Origin: Cloacibacterium sp964530915
GTDB lineage: Bacteria; Bacteroidota; Bacteroidia; Flavobacteriales; Weeksellaceae
NCBI GenBank assembly: GCA_964530915.1
Contig: CAZHCK010000037.1
Location: forward strand, 1-23,137
DNA: 23,137 nucleotides
Reading direction: 5' to 3'
A model generated the notes under the pieces. It saw only the letters and a program-made list of their open reading frames with translations, was not told the origin of the DNA and did no database searches. Numbering within the stretch: position 1 is the stretch's first letter; each line of letters begins with the position of its first letter. The position numbers were made by a program, and so were the translations under genes. This document shows, in pieces, positions 1 to 8,874 of the stretch.

Positions 1-55
1 TTATATCTTTAAGAAAGTAGATTTTTTGTAAATAATTTACATTAATTAAAAACTA

Positions 56-829
56 ATGAAACGAAAACTTTGGTCAAAGGAAGAGTTGATACTTGCATTT
101 AATTTGTACTTAAAAACTCCTTTTGGAAAAATGCACAGTACAAATAAAGATGTTATTTATTTAGCTCATTTAATTGGTAGAACTCCAAATTCTGTAGCTT
201 TACGTTTAGTAAATTTTGCAAGTGTAGATCCTGTTCTTAAGGCAAGAGGAATTAAAGGAATGGATGGAGGTAAAAAAATTGTTCAACCAATTTGGGATGA
301 GTTTTTTGATAATCAAGAAGAACTCATTTTTTTAAGTGAAAAAATTTTAGCAGAAAAAGAAAATTATTCTATTGAGCAAAAATTTGAAGAACTTTTTTTT
401 GATATCAATGGACTGAAAGGAGAGGTAAAATTGAGAGAAATTAAAACAAGAGTAAATCAAAATGTATTTAGACAAATTGTAATTTCTAATTATTCAGGGA
501 AATGTGCTATTTCAGGAATTGATATTCCCGAGTTACTTGTAGCTAGTCATATTGTTCCTTGGTCAAAGAATGAAGAAGAGAGATTAAATCCTGAGAATGG
601 AATTTGCTTTTCTGCTTTATATGATAAAGCTTTTGATAAAGGTTTAATAGGTATTGATGAGCAATATAAAATATTACTTTCTAATAACATTAAGAAGAAA
701 AAAGAAGCACATTATTATGAAAAATATTTTGCTCCTTTAGAAAATCAGTCTTTGATTTTACCTCAGAAATATTTACCTAAAAAAGAATTTATTCAATATC
801 ATTTAGATGTTATTTTTCAAAAAAATTGA
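56..829 (+). CDS. HNH endonuclease with N-terminal helical DNA-binding-like region
   Basis: A 257-residue protein whose C-terminal half (about residues 133-200) reads as an HNH nuclease of the type often found in putative restriction proteins: a CAISG segment near C150, a SHIVPW motif with H165, then N181 and a short LYDKAFDKG block. Residues 1-60 (WSKEE, then helices ending in RTPNSVALRL) resemble a small helical DNA-binding segment. The predicted activity is metal-dependent DNA cleavage in the cytoplasm; the target is unknown. No signal peptide or membrane segment is visible. The gene is strikingly AT-rich (20-25% GC in sampled 60-base lines against about 32-43% in lines sampled further right), which suggests acquisition. 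No methyltransferase is visible, but the window starts just upstream. Nuclease fold is fairly sure; a restriction or defence role is inference. Confidence 0.85.
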   Translation: MKRKLWSKEELILAFNLYLKTPFGKMHSTNKDVIYLAHLIGRTPNSVALRLVNFASVDPVLKARGIKGMDGGKKIVQPIWDEFFDNQEELIFLSEKILAEKENYSIEQKFEELFFDINGLKGEVKLREIKTRVNQNVFRQIVISNYSGKCAISGIDIPELLVASHIVPWSKNEEERLNPENGICFSALYDKAFDKGLIGIDEQYKILLSNNIKKKKEAHYYEKYFAPLENQSLILPQKYLPKKEFIQYHLDVIFQKN

Positions 830-899
830 AATAAGTAAAATCTAAGATAAGTGATATTTATTAAAATAAATAAGGTTATAAATTATTAGTTAATTAATT

Positions 900-1415
900 A
901 TGGAATATAATTTAGTTTATCAGCTATTTCCTCGTTCATTTGGAATAAATAATGAAATTAAGGCTGTTATAAAATGTTTTGAAAACAATTATGAAAGTAT
1001 AAAATCTCCAGACAATAATCTTAGTAGTGATGGAGTTTTAAAAGTTATTTCAAAAGATTTAGAGGCTTTGAATTTTAGATTAGAGAAAAGTAAACTAACT
1101 AATGATAAGATAAAAGTGCCTGTTTTATTTGGAATTAATAACCGAATAGATAAATTTTTTGACGCAGATGCTGTTAGTGAAGATGGTAAAATAGTAATAG
1201 AAGTCGAAGCAGGTAGAGGTTATAGAAATAATCAATTTTTAAAAGATATATTTCAGGCATGTATGATGCCGAATGTAGAGTTTTTAGTAATAGCTGTAAG
1301 AAATCATTATCATAATAGTGATGATTTTAAATCTATTTTTCAATTTCTTGAGACTTTATATATAAGTGGAAGATTACAGCTTCCTTTGAAAGGAATTGTT
1401 TTAATAGGTTACTAA
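900..1415 (+). CDS. PD-(D/E)XK-like putative restriction endonuclease
   Basis: A 171-residue soluble protein. The core pattern is an acidic stretch (DKFFDAD, D84/D88/D90), then about ten residues later IVIEVEAGRG with E101 and E103 on a predicted beta strand, followed by a helix (NNQFLKDIFQA) and another strand (VEFLVIAV). An Asp followed by E-x-E on a strand is what BglII/BamHI-type restriction enzymes use in place of E-x-K, so a PD-(D/E)XK-like nuclease is my reading. It follows the HNH gene by 70 bases on the same strand and shares its extreme AT richness, so the two probably travelled together. No partner methyltransferase is seen. It could instead be an unrelated protein with a fortuitous motif; confidence in function is moderate, in the gene high. 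Confidence 0.55.
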   Translation: MEYNLVYQLFPRSFGINNEIKAVIKCFENNYESIKSPDNNLSSDGVLKVISKDLEALNFRLEKSKLTNDKIKVPVLFGINNRIDKFFDADAVSEDGKIVIEVEAGRGYRNNQFLKDIFQACMMPNVEFLVIAVRNHYHNSDDFKSIFQFLETLYISGRLQLPLKGIVLIGY

Positions 1416-1453
1416 TGACAATATAAACAATCTAATCAAAAAACTAACCAACC

Positions 1454-2101
1454 ATGGCCATTGCAAAAGACGGAATTCTAGGAGGGTTTTCTGGGAAAGT
1501 AGGCAATGTAGTAGGACTTACCTTAAATGGGGTTTCTATTATGCGTGCAGCACCTAAACCCTCTCAAAAAGAACCTACAGAAAAACAACGTTTGCAGAGA
1601 CTGAAGTTTTCTCTGGCAATAGAATTTACCAAACCTTTTCTAGAAATTACCCAACAGTTTTTTAACCAAAACGCCTTCTCTGGAGAAAGAAGAAATCTTC
1701 TTATTTCTTACACTTTACAAAATGTGATTCGGGTGCAAGATGATGAGTTCACGTTGCTTTGGAGCAAGTTTTTACTCTCTTGTGGTGATTTGTGTGGCTT
1801 CCATCAATTAGTTGTAGAACTGCAAAATGAAGCGTTGCATCTTACTTGGCAAGACAATAGTCAACAAGGATTTGCAGAAGCTCATGATGAGGTACACCTC
1901 GTCATCGCCAGTGAAAACTTAGCCCATGTAGATTTTCTAGAAAATCTGGCGCAAAGAAACTCCAAAGAAGCGACAGTAAATCTTCCAGATTGGACAAAAG
2001 AACATTCTGCACATCTCTATATTTTCATGAGTAATACAGCACGAAATCAATCTTGTAATAGTTTTTATCTCGGGAAAATAGAGCAGGGTTTATGGCGCTA
2101 A
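1454..2101 (+). CDS. DUF6266 family protein
   Basis: A 215-residue protein of unknown function. The N-terminus (GILGGFSGKVGNVVG, then MRAAPKP and PTEKQRLQR) is the hallmark of DUF6266, a family common, often as several copies, in Flavobacteriia and Sphingobacteriia. The middle is helical and the C-terminal half looks beta-rich. No signal peptide or membrane segment is evident. Base composition is clearly richer in G and C than the two nuclease genes just upstream, marking a composition boundary near 1420-1450. The ATG lies in CCATGG with no obvious ribosome-binding site. The stop codon overlaps the stop codon of the convergent P-type ATPase gene by four bases, leaving no room for a separate terminator. 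Confidence 0.8.
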   Translation: MAIAKDGILGGFSGKVGNVVGLTLNGVSIMRAAPKPSQKEPTEKQRLQRLKFSLAIEFTKPFLEITQQFFNQNAFSGERRNLLISYTLQNVIRVQDDEFTLLWSKFLLSCGDLCGFHQLVVELQNEALHLTWQDNSQQGFAEAHDEVHLVIASENLAHVDFLENLAQRNSKEATVNLPDWTKEHSAHLYIFMSNTARNQSCNSFYLGKIEQGLWR

Positions 2102-4587
2102 GTTTTTCTATTTTTATAGTTTTTTTTTAACTTAATAAGTTTAATCATCTCTAAAATCAACAACAAACTTACTGCCCCAATAATAGAAGTAATAAAATGT
2201 TGATGACCAGGATATTCAAAACTGAAAACTTTTTGTAACATGGGGTTTCCGATGGTGAGAAATAATAAAGAAAAGGCAATTGTAGAAATAATAACTAAAG
2301 CTTTATTGTTCTCTAAAATCACAGAAACAAAATTTCGGGTGTCAGAAAGTGAAGTGAGAATGAGAAATACATTTCCTAAAATTAGTGAAGAAAATGTGAT
2401 GGCTCTCACCGCGTTATCAGAGTGTCCTTCTTTTAGAGAAAGAAAATAAACCACTACCACCATTGCGAGGAGTAAAAATCCTTTCACTAGGCTGAAAGCA
2501 ATTTTTCGCCAACCGAAAAAGAGTTCGTCTGGATCTCTTGGCGGTCGGTTCATAATGCCTCTTTCTTCTTGTTCAGACTCAAAAGCGATAGAACAAACTG
2601 GGTCTATAATCAATTCCATAAAAACAATATGCATCGGCATCAATAAAATAGGCAGTGAAGAATAAAAAGCAGGCAATAAGACCAAACCAATAATCGGAAC
2701 GTGAATGGCAAGAATATAAGACATGGCTTTTTGAAGATTATCAAAAATTCTTCTTCCAGAACGAATGGCGTAAACAATAGATGCAAAATTATCATCCAAT
2801 AAAACCAAGGAAGATGCTTCTCTGGCTACATCTGTTCCTTTCATTCCCATGGCAATTCCTATGTCCGCAGCTTTTAGCGCAGGAGCATCATTTACACCGT
2901 CACCAGTCATCGCCACAATTTCTCCGTTGGCTTTCAGAGCTTTGATGATTTGCAATTTTTGTTCGGGAACAATTCTAGCAAAAAGATGGGTAGTTTTTAT
3001 TTTCTCTTTCAGTTCTGCATCACTCATATTTTGAAGTTCCGCTCCTGTCAATACTTGGTCATTGTGCTGTAAACCAATCTGATTGGCAATACTTTTGGCA
3101 GTGGCAGGAAAATCTCCCGTAATCATAATCACTTTAATTCCTGCTTTGTTGCATTCGCTGATGGCTTCTGGAACTTCTTCACGAATTGGGTCTTCAAAAG
3201 CAACTAATCCACTAAATATAAAAGGAAATTCTTCTTGTTTTTCGGGAAGTTCGGCAGAAGTTATTTCACAATGAGCGGCTGCAAGAACTCTGTAACCATC
3301 TTCAGCCAATTGGTGAACCAATTGAGTATAACGAGCGTTTTCTTCTTCAGAAAAATGACACAATTGGAAAATCGCTTCCGGAGCACCTTTGCAATAGGCA
3401 TGACTTTGTGGCTGGTTTTTAGATTTCATCACGCGAGTCATGGCAAATAATTCTTTGCTGAGAGGATATTCTTTTACCAAATCTAGCTCCTCTTTTGCGA
3501 GATGCAACCTGCTGATTTCATTGCCAATCGCTTTTTCCATCGGGTCAATCGAATGACGCTGAGACGCATGAACTAAAACCGTTAAAACCTCTTGAATATT
3601 TTCTAAAGAATGTTTAAAATCCTTTTTATAGTACAGTTTTTCACCTTGATAAAGTGCTGCAACTTCCATTTTGTTTTGGGTGATGGTTCCCGTTTTATCA
3701 CTGCATAACACGGTTGCAGAACCTAGCGTTTCTATAGCAGAAGGTTTACGGGTTAAAACATTATTTTTGGATAATCTCCAAGCTCCTAATGCTAAGAAAA
3801 TAGTCAATACCACAGGAAATTCTTCAGGTAGAATAGACATAGCAGAAGCCAATCCATTCAGTAAAGAATTAAGGAAATTTCCTCTCGTAAAGTAAAAAGC
3901 CAGAATCACGCCAATACTGATGGCGATTCCCATAAGAAACAGACTTCTAATGAGTCTTTTCATCTCTTTTTGTAATCGGGTGCTTTCTTGTTCTATATTT
4001 TGTAGCGAAACGCCAATTTTCCCAAATTGTGTTTCGGAACCAGTATGTGTCACTTTTGCTTTGCCTTTTCCTTGTACGATAAGTGTTCCACTGAAAACGT
4101 GAGCTTCCTTTTCTTCGGTTTTAATCACAGGAACAGATTCGCCAGTTAATAAAGATTCGTCTATAGTGAGGTGTTGACTTTCCAATAAAATAGCATCTGC
4201 AGGAACTCGGTCTCCTTCGTTTAAAATGACTACATCTTCCGGAACGACTTCTCTTCCGGGAATTCTGATTTCTTGTCCATCACGAATCACCAAAGCTCGA
4301 GGAGAAGACAATTGTCTCAATGCTTCTAATGATTTTTCGGTTTTTCTGTGTTGATAAAAAGTAATGAAAATAATAACGAAAACCCAACACAATAGAATCA
4401 TACCTTCGGTATAATCTCCCAATAAAACATAGACCAGACCACAAAACATAAGCAATATAAACATGGGCTCTTGAATCACTTCTAAGGCAATTTGCCAAAC
4501 GTTTTTCGGTTTTGCAGAAGGGAGTTCATTGAAGCCGTATTGTTTCAAAAGTTCCGCTGCTTTTTTTTGAGAAATTCCGTGTGTCAT
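2098..4587 (-). CDS. Cation-translocating P-type ATPase (P2-like, ion unresolved)
   Basis: An 829-residue integral membrane pump that couples ATP hydrolysis to cation transport across the inner membrane. In order it shows an N-terminal cation-ATPase segment, a first helix pair (about 41-78), the actuator TGES (148-151), helices M3/M4 with LPEEFP (253-258), the phosphorylation motif DKTGT with D297, the KGAPE nucleotide-binding motif (400-404), the hinge GDGVND (562-567) and a C-terminal helix bundle from about 620 to 820. Length and motif order match calcium/sodium-type P2 ATPases. The ion-binding helices differ from SERCA: M4 keeps the Glu (E255), M6 reads MELIID with D662 but E658 in place of Asn, and M5 appears to lack the SERCA-type Glu. 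Calcium is a guess. It is monocistronic as far as can be seen, with ATG at 4587. Confidence 0.93.
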   Translation of the reverse strand: MTHGISQKKAAELLKQYGFNELPSAKPKNVWQIALEVIQEPMFILLMFCGLVYVLLGDYTEGMILLCWVFVIIFITFYQHRKTEKSLEALRQLSSPRALVIRDGQEIRIPGREVVPEDVVILNEGDRVPADAILLESQHLTIDESLLTGESVPVIKTEEKEAHVFSGTLIVQGKGKAKVTHTGSETQFGKIGVSLQNIEQESTRLQKEMKRLIRSLFLMGIAISIGVILAFYFTRGNFLNSLLNGLASAMSILPEEFPVVLTIFLALGAWRLSKNNVLTRKPSAIETLGSATVLCSDKTGTITQNKMEVAALYQGEKLYYKKDFKHSLENIQEVLTVLVHASQRHSIDPMEKAIGNEISRLHLAKEELDLVKEYPLSKELFAMTRVMKSKNQPQSHAYCKGAPEAIFQLCHFSEEENARYTQLVHQLAEDGYRVLAAAHCEITSAELPEKQEEFPFIFSGLVAFEDPIREEVPEAISECNKAGIKVIMITGDFPATAKSIANQIGLQHNDQVLTGAELQNMSDAELKEKIKTTHLFARIVPEQKLQIIKALKANGEIVAMTGDGVNDAPALKAADIGIAMGMKGTDVAREASSLVLLDDNFASIVYAIRSGRRIFDNLQKAMSYILAIHVPIIGLVLLPAFYSSLPILLMPMHIVFMELIIDPVCSIAFESEQEERGIMNRPPRDPDELFFGWRKIAFSLVKGFLLLAMVVVVYFLSLKEGHSDNAVRAITFSSLILGNVFLILTSLSDTRNFVSVILENNKALVIISTIAFSLLFLTIGNPMLQKVFSFEYPGHQHFITSIIGAVSLLLILEMIKLIKLKKNYKNRKT

Positions 4588-4859
4588 GGCATTTCATTTT
4601 TAAGATGAGAATAAATCACGGTAAGTAAGATTTTTATTTTAAATGATTTAAATTGAAATCTTTACTCTGTTAAAGTTAAGAAAATTTTAGGATTAGAAAA
4701 AGGTTTTAGGCCTGATATATAAGAGGTGATCCTTTATCTATTCATTCAGAATTTGTATTTCGAAAGAATGCCTTGTTATAGAGATTTTAAATTGGTATAA
4801 TTTTGGTTTTTAATTTTTTGTTCCCTTAAAAAATTTTATCTTCGTAGCTCAATTTTTAA
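4588..4859. other. Divergent intergenic region
   Basis: 272 bases separating the divergent ATPase and thioredoxin-family genes. It is AT-rich with no open frame. I see a -7-like box for the rightward gene at 4837-4844 but no convincing TAnnTTTG box for the leftward ATPase gene. Confidence 0.6.
4818..4844 (+). promoter_or_regulatory. Probable Bacteroidota-type promoter for the thioredoxin-family operon
   Basis: TTG at 4818-4820, a 16-base spacer, then TATCTTCG at 4837-4844, which differs from the TAnnTTTG consensus at one position. Transcription would begin around 4850, giving a very short leader before ATG 4860 or ATG 4866. This is motif reading only. Confidence 0.5.
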
Positions 4860-6038
4860 ATGATAATGAAAAAAATTATACCGTTCCTTTTCTTGTTGAT
4901 TTCTACCATGCTTTTTTCTCAAGATGGAATAAAATTTGGAAAACAGTCTTTTGCTAAAACCTTAGAACAAGCCAAAAAAGAAAATAAACTCATTTTTTTA
5001 GATGCTTTTGCTTCATGGTGTGGTCCGTGTAAATTGTTAGACAAAAATGTATTTCCCAAAAAAGAAGTGGGAGATTATTTCAATGCTAATTTCCTGAATC
5101 TTCACATTGACATGGAAAAAGGAGAAGGAATAGAAATTGCAAAAAAATACAGCATTTATTCTTATCCTACTTTGCTATTCATAGACGGAGACGGCAAAGT
5201 GGTTTATAAAGCTGCAGGTTATATGAGTCCGCAAGAACTCATCAGTATTGCCAAAGAAGCCGTGAATCCTGAAAATACTTTAGAAAATAAAATAGCGAAG
5301 TTTGAAGCAGGAGAAAAAGACCCAGAATTTTTGATGGGATTGATAAAAAACACATATTCATCTGATTTTTCATTGGCACAAAAAGTGGCTACCCGTTATT
5401 TCCAGACGAGAACAGACGCTACTTATTCTAAAGAAGAAGCAGGAATGTTGTTGTTTTTTACCAAAACCATAGATGATGATTTGTATAAAATCTTCACGGC
5501 AAAAAAGGCAGAACTTTCTCAGCAAATTCCAGAAAGTTATTTGGTGGAATATGATAAGCAACTCAAACTGAATACAGTTTTGCAAAAATCTTTCGATGCC
5601 AATACACAAAGCATTAATGAGCAAGTTTTTTTAGCAGAAGGGACAAAAATTTATGGCGAAAAAGAAGCAAAGCAACTTTTGAATAAAATCAATATGGATT
5701 TGTTTTTTACTCAAAAAAAATATGATGACTATGCTAAATCAGCTTTGAATTATTATCAAAATCCAAAAGATTTTGCCACCGACGAACTTAATAATGTCGC
5801 ATGGAATTTTTATCTATACGTTGCAGATAAAACTTTGTTAACTCAAGTTACTCAATTGTGTTTAGAAGGTATAAAAAAAGAAGAAAATAGTCAGAATACA
5901 GATACGTTAGCAAATATTTATTATAAATTAGGTGATTTTAAAAATGCTAAACTTTGGGCAAAAAAATCTATCGAAATTGCTAAAGCAAAAGGAGATGAAT
6001 ATGCATCTACTGAAGAGTTATTAAAAAAGATAAAGTAA
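4860..6038 (+). CDS. Exported thioredoxin-family protein
   Basis: A 392-residue protein with a Sec-type signal peptide (KKIIPF followed by a hydrophobic run to about residue 20, LFSQ at the likely cleavage site). A thioredoxin fold spans about 28-135, with active-site WCGPC (C54 and C57) and the cis-proline in SYPT (P103). The rest, about 140-392, is helical and ends in a TPR-like stretch (about 345-380, LANIYYKLGDFKNAKLWAKK). The expected role is periplasmic thiol-disulfide exchange; the partner is unknown. Two start codons, 4860 and 4866, are possible; the second gives the more usual MKK start. The next gene begins four bases after the stop, so the two are probably co-transcribed. Confidence 0.9.
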   Translation: MIMKKIIPFLFLLISTMLFSQDGIKFGKQSFAKTLEQAKKENKLIFLDAFASWCGPCKLLDKNVFPKKEVGDYFNANFLNLHIDMEKGEGIEIAKKYSIYSYPTLLFIDGDGKVVYKAAGYMSPQELISIAKEAVNPENTLENKIAKFEAGEKDPEFLMGLIKNTYSSDFSLAQKVATRYFQTRTDATYSKEEAGMLLFFTKTIDDDLYKIFTAKKAELSQQIPESYLVEYDKQLKLNTVLQKSFDANTQSINEQVFLAEGTKIYGEKEAKQLLNKINMDLFFTQKKYDDYAKSALNYYQNPKDFATDELNNVAWNFYLYVADKTLLTQVTQLCLEGIKKEENSQNTDTLANIYYKLGDFKNAKLWAKKSIEIAKAKGDEYASTEELLKKIK

Positions 6039-6042
6039 AAGG

Positions 6043-6609
6043 ATGGCGTTTAAAAAGTTATTTTTCCTCATTTTCATAAGTATGTGTGTTCATCATAATG
6101 CTCAAACTTATGTGAAAGTCAATGGTTTCACATTGCCTGCTTTAATGTTAAATGCAGGAATTGAAACGAAACTTACGGATAAAACTACTTTTCAAGCAGA
6201 TGTTTTTGTTTCCCCTTGGAAATCTGTTTTTGGGAACAGGATGCTTTTTGCTATTGGTACTTTAGAATATCGTTATTATTTTACCGAAAGTTTTAAAAAT
6301 TGGTATGTGGCTGCAAATACTGGAGTAGCGATTTATAGAATGCAAAAGTATAACCATCTTAATTTAGGAATTCATCAAGAAGGATATTCTATACTTTTAG
6401 GTGGAACAGTAGGTTATGTAGTAAAAGTAAATGACAAAATAAATTTAGATATATTTTTAGGTGGTGGCAATGCACAATCTAAATATAGATCTTATTATAA
6501 TGCTTTCCCAGATATTAGAGCAGACAAAGAAGAAGGAGCTTCTATTAACGGAAGTGGAGAATGGATTCCTTATAAAGGTGGCGTAATGATTTCTTATCAA
6601 ATTAAATAA
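6043..6609 (+). CDS. DUF3575-like predicted outer-membrane beta-barrel protein
   Basis: A 188-residue protein with a signal peptide (FKKLFFLIFISMCV, cleavage probably after HNAQ). The mature part alternates hydrophobic and polar residues in strand-like segments such as TFQADVFVSPW, TLEYRYYF, WYVAANTGVAIY and GYSILLGGTVGYVV, and ends in SYQIK with an aromatic near the C-terminus, as in small outer-membrane barrels. The ordering and the EYRYYF block resemble DUF3575. It starts four bases after the thioredoxin-family gene, with an AAAGG just upstream of the ATG. Function is unknown; assignment to DUF3575 is from memory of the family pattern. Confidence 0.7.
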   Translation: MAFKKLFFLIFISMCVHHNAQTYVKVNGFTLPALMLNAGIETKLTDKTTFQADVFVSPWKSVFGNRMLFAIGTLEYRYYFTESFKNWYVAANTGVAIYRMQKYNHLNLGIHQEGYSILLGGTVGYVVKVNDKINLDIFLGGGNAQSKYRSYYNAFPDIRADKEEGASINGSGEWIPYKGGVMISYQIK

Positions 6610-6610
6610 T

Positions 6611-6817
6611 ATGGAAATAAAAAGTGTAAAATTTTTAGTGGTTTTGGTGATTACTTTCGTCATCGTGTTTTTGATGAATTACATCGGAAATACACAACCA
6701 GACAAATTACAAAGTGCTTTACTAAATGGACTTGGCGGAATGGTAGGACTTACCATCGGTATGATTATTTACAACCGAAGCAAAAACGACAAATCAGGTC
6801 CGCAACATTTCGATTAA
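6611..6817 (+). CDS. Small two-helix membrane protein
   Basis: A 68-residue protein not recognised as a named family. It has a strong N-terminal transmembrane segment (about 7-26), a polar linker with NTQPDKLQ, a second glycine-rich hydrophobic segment (about 38-54) and a charged C-terminal tail ending SGPQHFD. It starts one base after the upstream stop codon, indicating translational coupling in a three-gene unit with the thioredoxin-family and DUF3575-like genes. Its stop lies one base from the stop of the convergent TSUP gene. Its tight position and protein-like hydrophobic pattern make it likely real despite its size. Confidence 0.7.
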   Translation: MEIKSVKFLVVLVITFVIVFLMNYIGNTQPDKLQSALLNGLGGMVGLTIGMIIYNRSKNDKSGPQHFD

Positions 6818-6818
6818 G

Positions 6819-7604
6819 TTATGACCAGAATACTTCTTTGCTGTATCGTAAAATCATCAGCATTACGATGATTAAAAATACAATTCTAATAAATCCATTG
6901 CCTTTTTTAAAGGCAATTTTTGTTCCTAGAAAGTTTCCTGCAATATTGAAAACCGCCATTAAAATGGCTAGTTCTAACAAATAATTTCCATGACTCACGA
7001 ACACCAAAAGTGCGGAAATATTGGTGATGCAGTTCACCACTTTAGCATAAGCAGAAGCCGAAAGAAAGTCAAATCCTAAAATTACTACGAAACACAAAAC
7101 AAAAAAACTGCCTGTTCCCGGTCCGAAAAATCCGTCGTAGAAACCAATTGCCGCTCCAATCAATGCTCCGAAAATTATTTTTTTGCTTGTACTTAAATCT
7201 TTGGTCGCTACATTTCCTAAATCTTTTTTGATGAAAGTATAAATCGCAATCGCAATCAAAATAATTAAAATCAAAGGTTTTAATGCTTCAGAATCTAAGT
7301 AACTTACCGTTCTCGCTCCCAAAAATGAAAATAGGAAGGAAAACAGCGAGATAGAAAGCAAAACCTTCCAGTTGAAGCGTATTCTTTTGGCATATTGTAC
7401 CGCTGCAATGCTTGTTCCAGAAAGTGCTGCAATTTTATTAGTTCCAAAAAGTGTTGGCAATGCTAATTGAGGAAATTGTATCAATAAAGCAGGCAATTGT
7501 ATCAAACCACCACCGCCAACTATTGCATCTAAAAAGCCTGCAATAAATGCAAATGCTGCTAAAAAGAATAGCGTATAAAGACTATAATCAGAGAAAAATT
7601 CCAT
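6819..7604 (-). CDS. TSUP (TauE/SafE) family transporter
   Basis: A 261-residue polytopic inner-membrane protein with the two internally repeated signatures of the family: AGFLDAIVGGGG with LIQLPAL in the first half (about 22-41) and GFYDGFFGPGTG in the second (about 157-168). About eight hydrophobic helices fit the family's usual 240-270 residues. Relatives move sulfite, sulfoacetate, sulfur compounds or related organic anions; the substrate here cannot be read from sequence. It begins ten bases after the NamZ-type gene stops, on the same strand, so the two are probably co-transcribed. Confidence 0.9.
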   Translation of the reverse strand: MEFFSDYSLYTLFFLAAFAFIAGFLDAIVGGGGLIQLPALLIQFPQLALPTLFGTNKIAALSGTSIAAVQYAKRIRFNWKVLLSISLFSFLFSFLGARTVSYLDSEALKPLILIILIAIAIYTFIKKDLGNVATKDLSTSKKIIFGALIGAAIGFYDGFFGPGTGSFFVLCFVVILGFDFLSASAYAKVVNCITNISALLVFVSHGNYLLELAILMAVFNIAGNFLGTKIAFKKGNGFIRIVFLIIVMLMILRYSKEVFWS

Positions 7605-7614
7605 TTAAAATTGA

Positions 7615-8874
7615 TTAGTTTTCGTAGAGAACATATTTGCGACGGATTTTCTCGAAATTTTCTAAATCTTTTTGCCAAGATTTTCTAATTTCTGCTTCTG
7701 GAGTTCCCGAAATAATTTGTTTGCGCAATTCATCTGTTCCCGCCAAAGTATCAAACCAAAGGTTTTTCAAGAAGAAATCTTGAGCTTTTTTGTCAAAATT
7801 TTGATATGCATCAATCACGAAGCTTAAATCCAGTTTTCCTTTAATTTCTGGGAATTGGCGTAAATCTTTTCCGTAGCATATTTTAGCATTCAAGAAAGGG
7901 TCTTTTGCACCTGAAGTAGGTTTCGGAGTGAAAGAAAATTCCTGATTTTTTAACCAAGGACTTCCATACACTTGAAAGGGAAAATCTGTACCTCTTCCTA
8001 CAGAAACCTGCGTTCCTTCAAAGAAACAAAGACTAGGATAAAGGTTGATGGATTGGTCATTTGGTAAATTAGGTGAAGGTTTTTCAGAAATAGGATATCT
8101 TTTATTTTTATGATAATTCAGCATTGGAATGAGCGTATATTTTACTTGTACTGCATTTTTCATCCATTTTTCGCCATTCACCATTTTTCCATATTCCCCA
8201 ATCGTTAATCCATAAACTACAGGAACTTTGTGCAATCCCACGAAACTGGTCCATTTTTCTTTTAAAACTGGTCCGTCTGTATAACCATCATGAGGATTCG
8301 GGCGGTCTAGAACAATGATTTCTTTACCATTTTCTGCGGCAGCTTCCATTACGTAAGTAAGTGTAGAAATGTAGGTGTAAAATCTTACGCCCACATCTTG
8401 AATGTCAAAAAGCACAATATCTACGCCTTGTAATTGCTCAGGTTTTGGTTTTTTATTGTCGCCGTAAAGCGAAATAATTGGCAAACCTGTTTTAGTGTCA
8501 ATTCCGTTTTTTACATGTTCACCAGCATCTGCAGTTCCACGGAAACCATGTTCTGGTGCGAAAATATGTTTGATTTTGATATTATTTTGAACCAAAAAAT
8601 CTACCAAATGTGTTTTGTCTGCTAATAGACTGGTTTGATTGGCAACTATTGCTACGGTTTTATTTTTCAGAAGTGGCAAATAGAGTTCTGGTCTGTCTGC
8701 AGCGTTTTTAAAACAATTTTCTTCTTTATTTTTTGGTTTTTCTAAGGCAATTTCTACCGTTTTTACAGGTTCTGGAGTGGGATTTGCATTGTTTTTTTGA
8801 GTGCTACAACTTTGTAACCCAAAAATCATTAGCATAATAAGAACTAAATCTTTAATTTTGACACTTAAATTCAT
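7615..8874 (-). CDS. namZ: DUF1343 / exo-beta-N-acetylmuramidase NamZ-like lipoprotein
   Basis: A 419-residue lipoprotein: hydrophobic signal ending in LQSCS, giving lipidated C23, followed by a Pro/Lys-rich tether to about residue 50. The catalytic family region carries IFAPEHG (E108, H109), FDIQDVG (about 147-153), DRPNPHDG (190-197), LYPSL, FFEGT (284-288) and GRGTDFPF (293-300), all typical of DUF1343. Characterised members (Bacillus subtilis NamZ/YbbC) release N-acetylmuramic acid from non-reducing ends of peptidoglycan fragments, so recycling of cell-wall sugar in the periplasm is the expected role. Its ATG at 8874 directly abuts the TTG start of the divergent ABC permease. The TSUP gene follows after ten bases. 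Confidence 0.9.
   Translation of the reverse strand: MNLSVKIKDLVLIMLMIFGLQSCSTQKNNANPTPEPVKTVEIALEKPKNKEENCFKNAADRPELYLPLLKNKTVAIVANQTSLLADKTHLVDFLVQNNIKIKHIFAPEHGFRGTADAGEHVKNGIDTKTGLPIISLYGDNKKPKPEQLQGVDIVLFDIQDVGVRFYTYISTLTYVMEAAAENGKEIIVLDRPNPHDGYTDGPVLKEKWTSFVGLHKVPVVYGLTIGEYGKMVNGEKWMKNAVQVKYTLIPMLNYHKNKRYPISEKPSPNLPNDQSINLYPSLCFFEGTQVSVGRGTDFPFQVYGSPWLKNQEFSFTPKPTSGAKDPFLNAKICYGKDLRQFPEIKGKLDLSFVIDAYQNFDKKAQDFFLKNLWFDTLAGTDELRKQIISGTPEAEIRKSWQKDLENFEKIRRKYVLYEN
8853..8860 (+). promoter_or_regulatory. -7 box inside namZ for the ABC permease gene
   Basis: TAATTTTG, a full match to TAnnTTTG, ends 14 bases before the TTG at 8875. It lies inside the first codons of namZ on the other strand. 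No good -33 TTG is visible at the right distance. Confidence 0.45.

Noticed and set aside
2240..4102. Several plus-strand frames of 60-74 codons inside the P-type ATPase gene
   Set aside because: All are antisense shadows of a conserved 829-residue pump.
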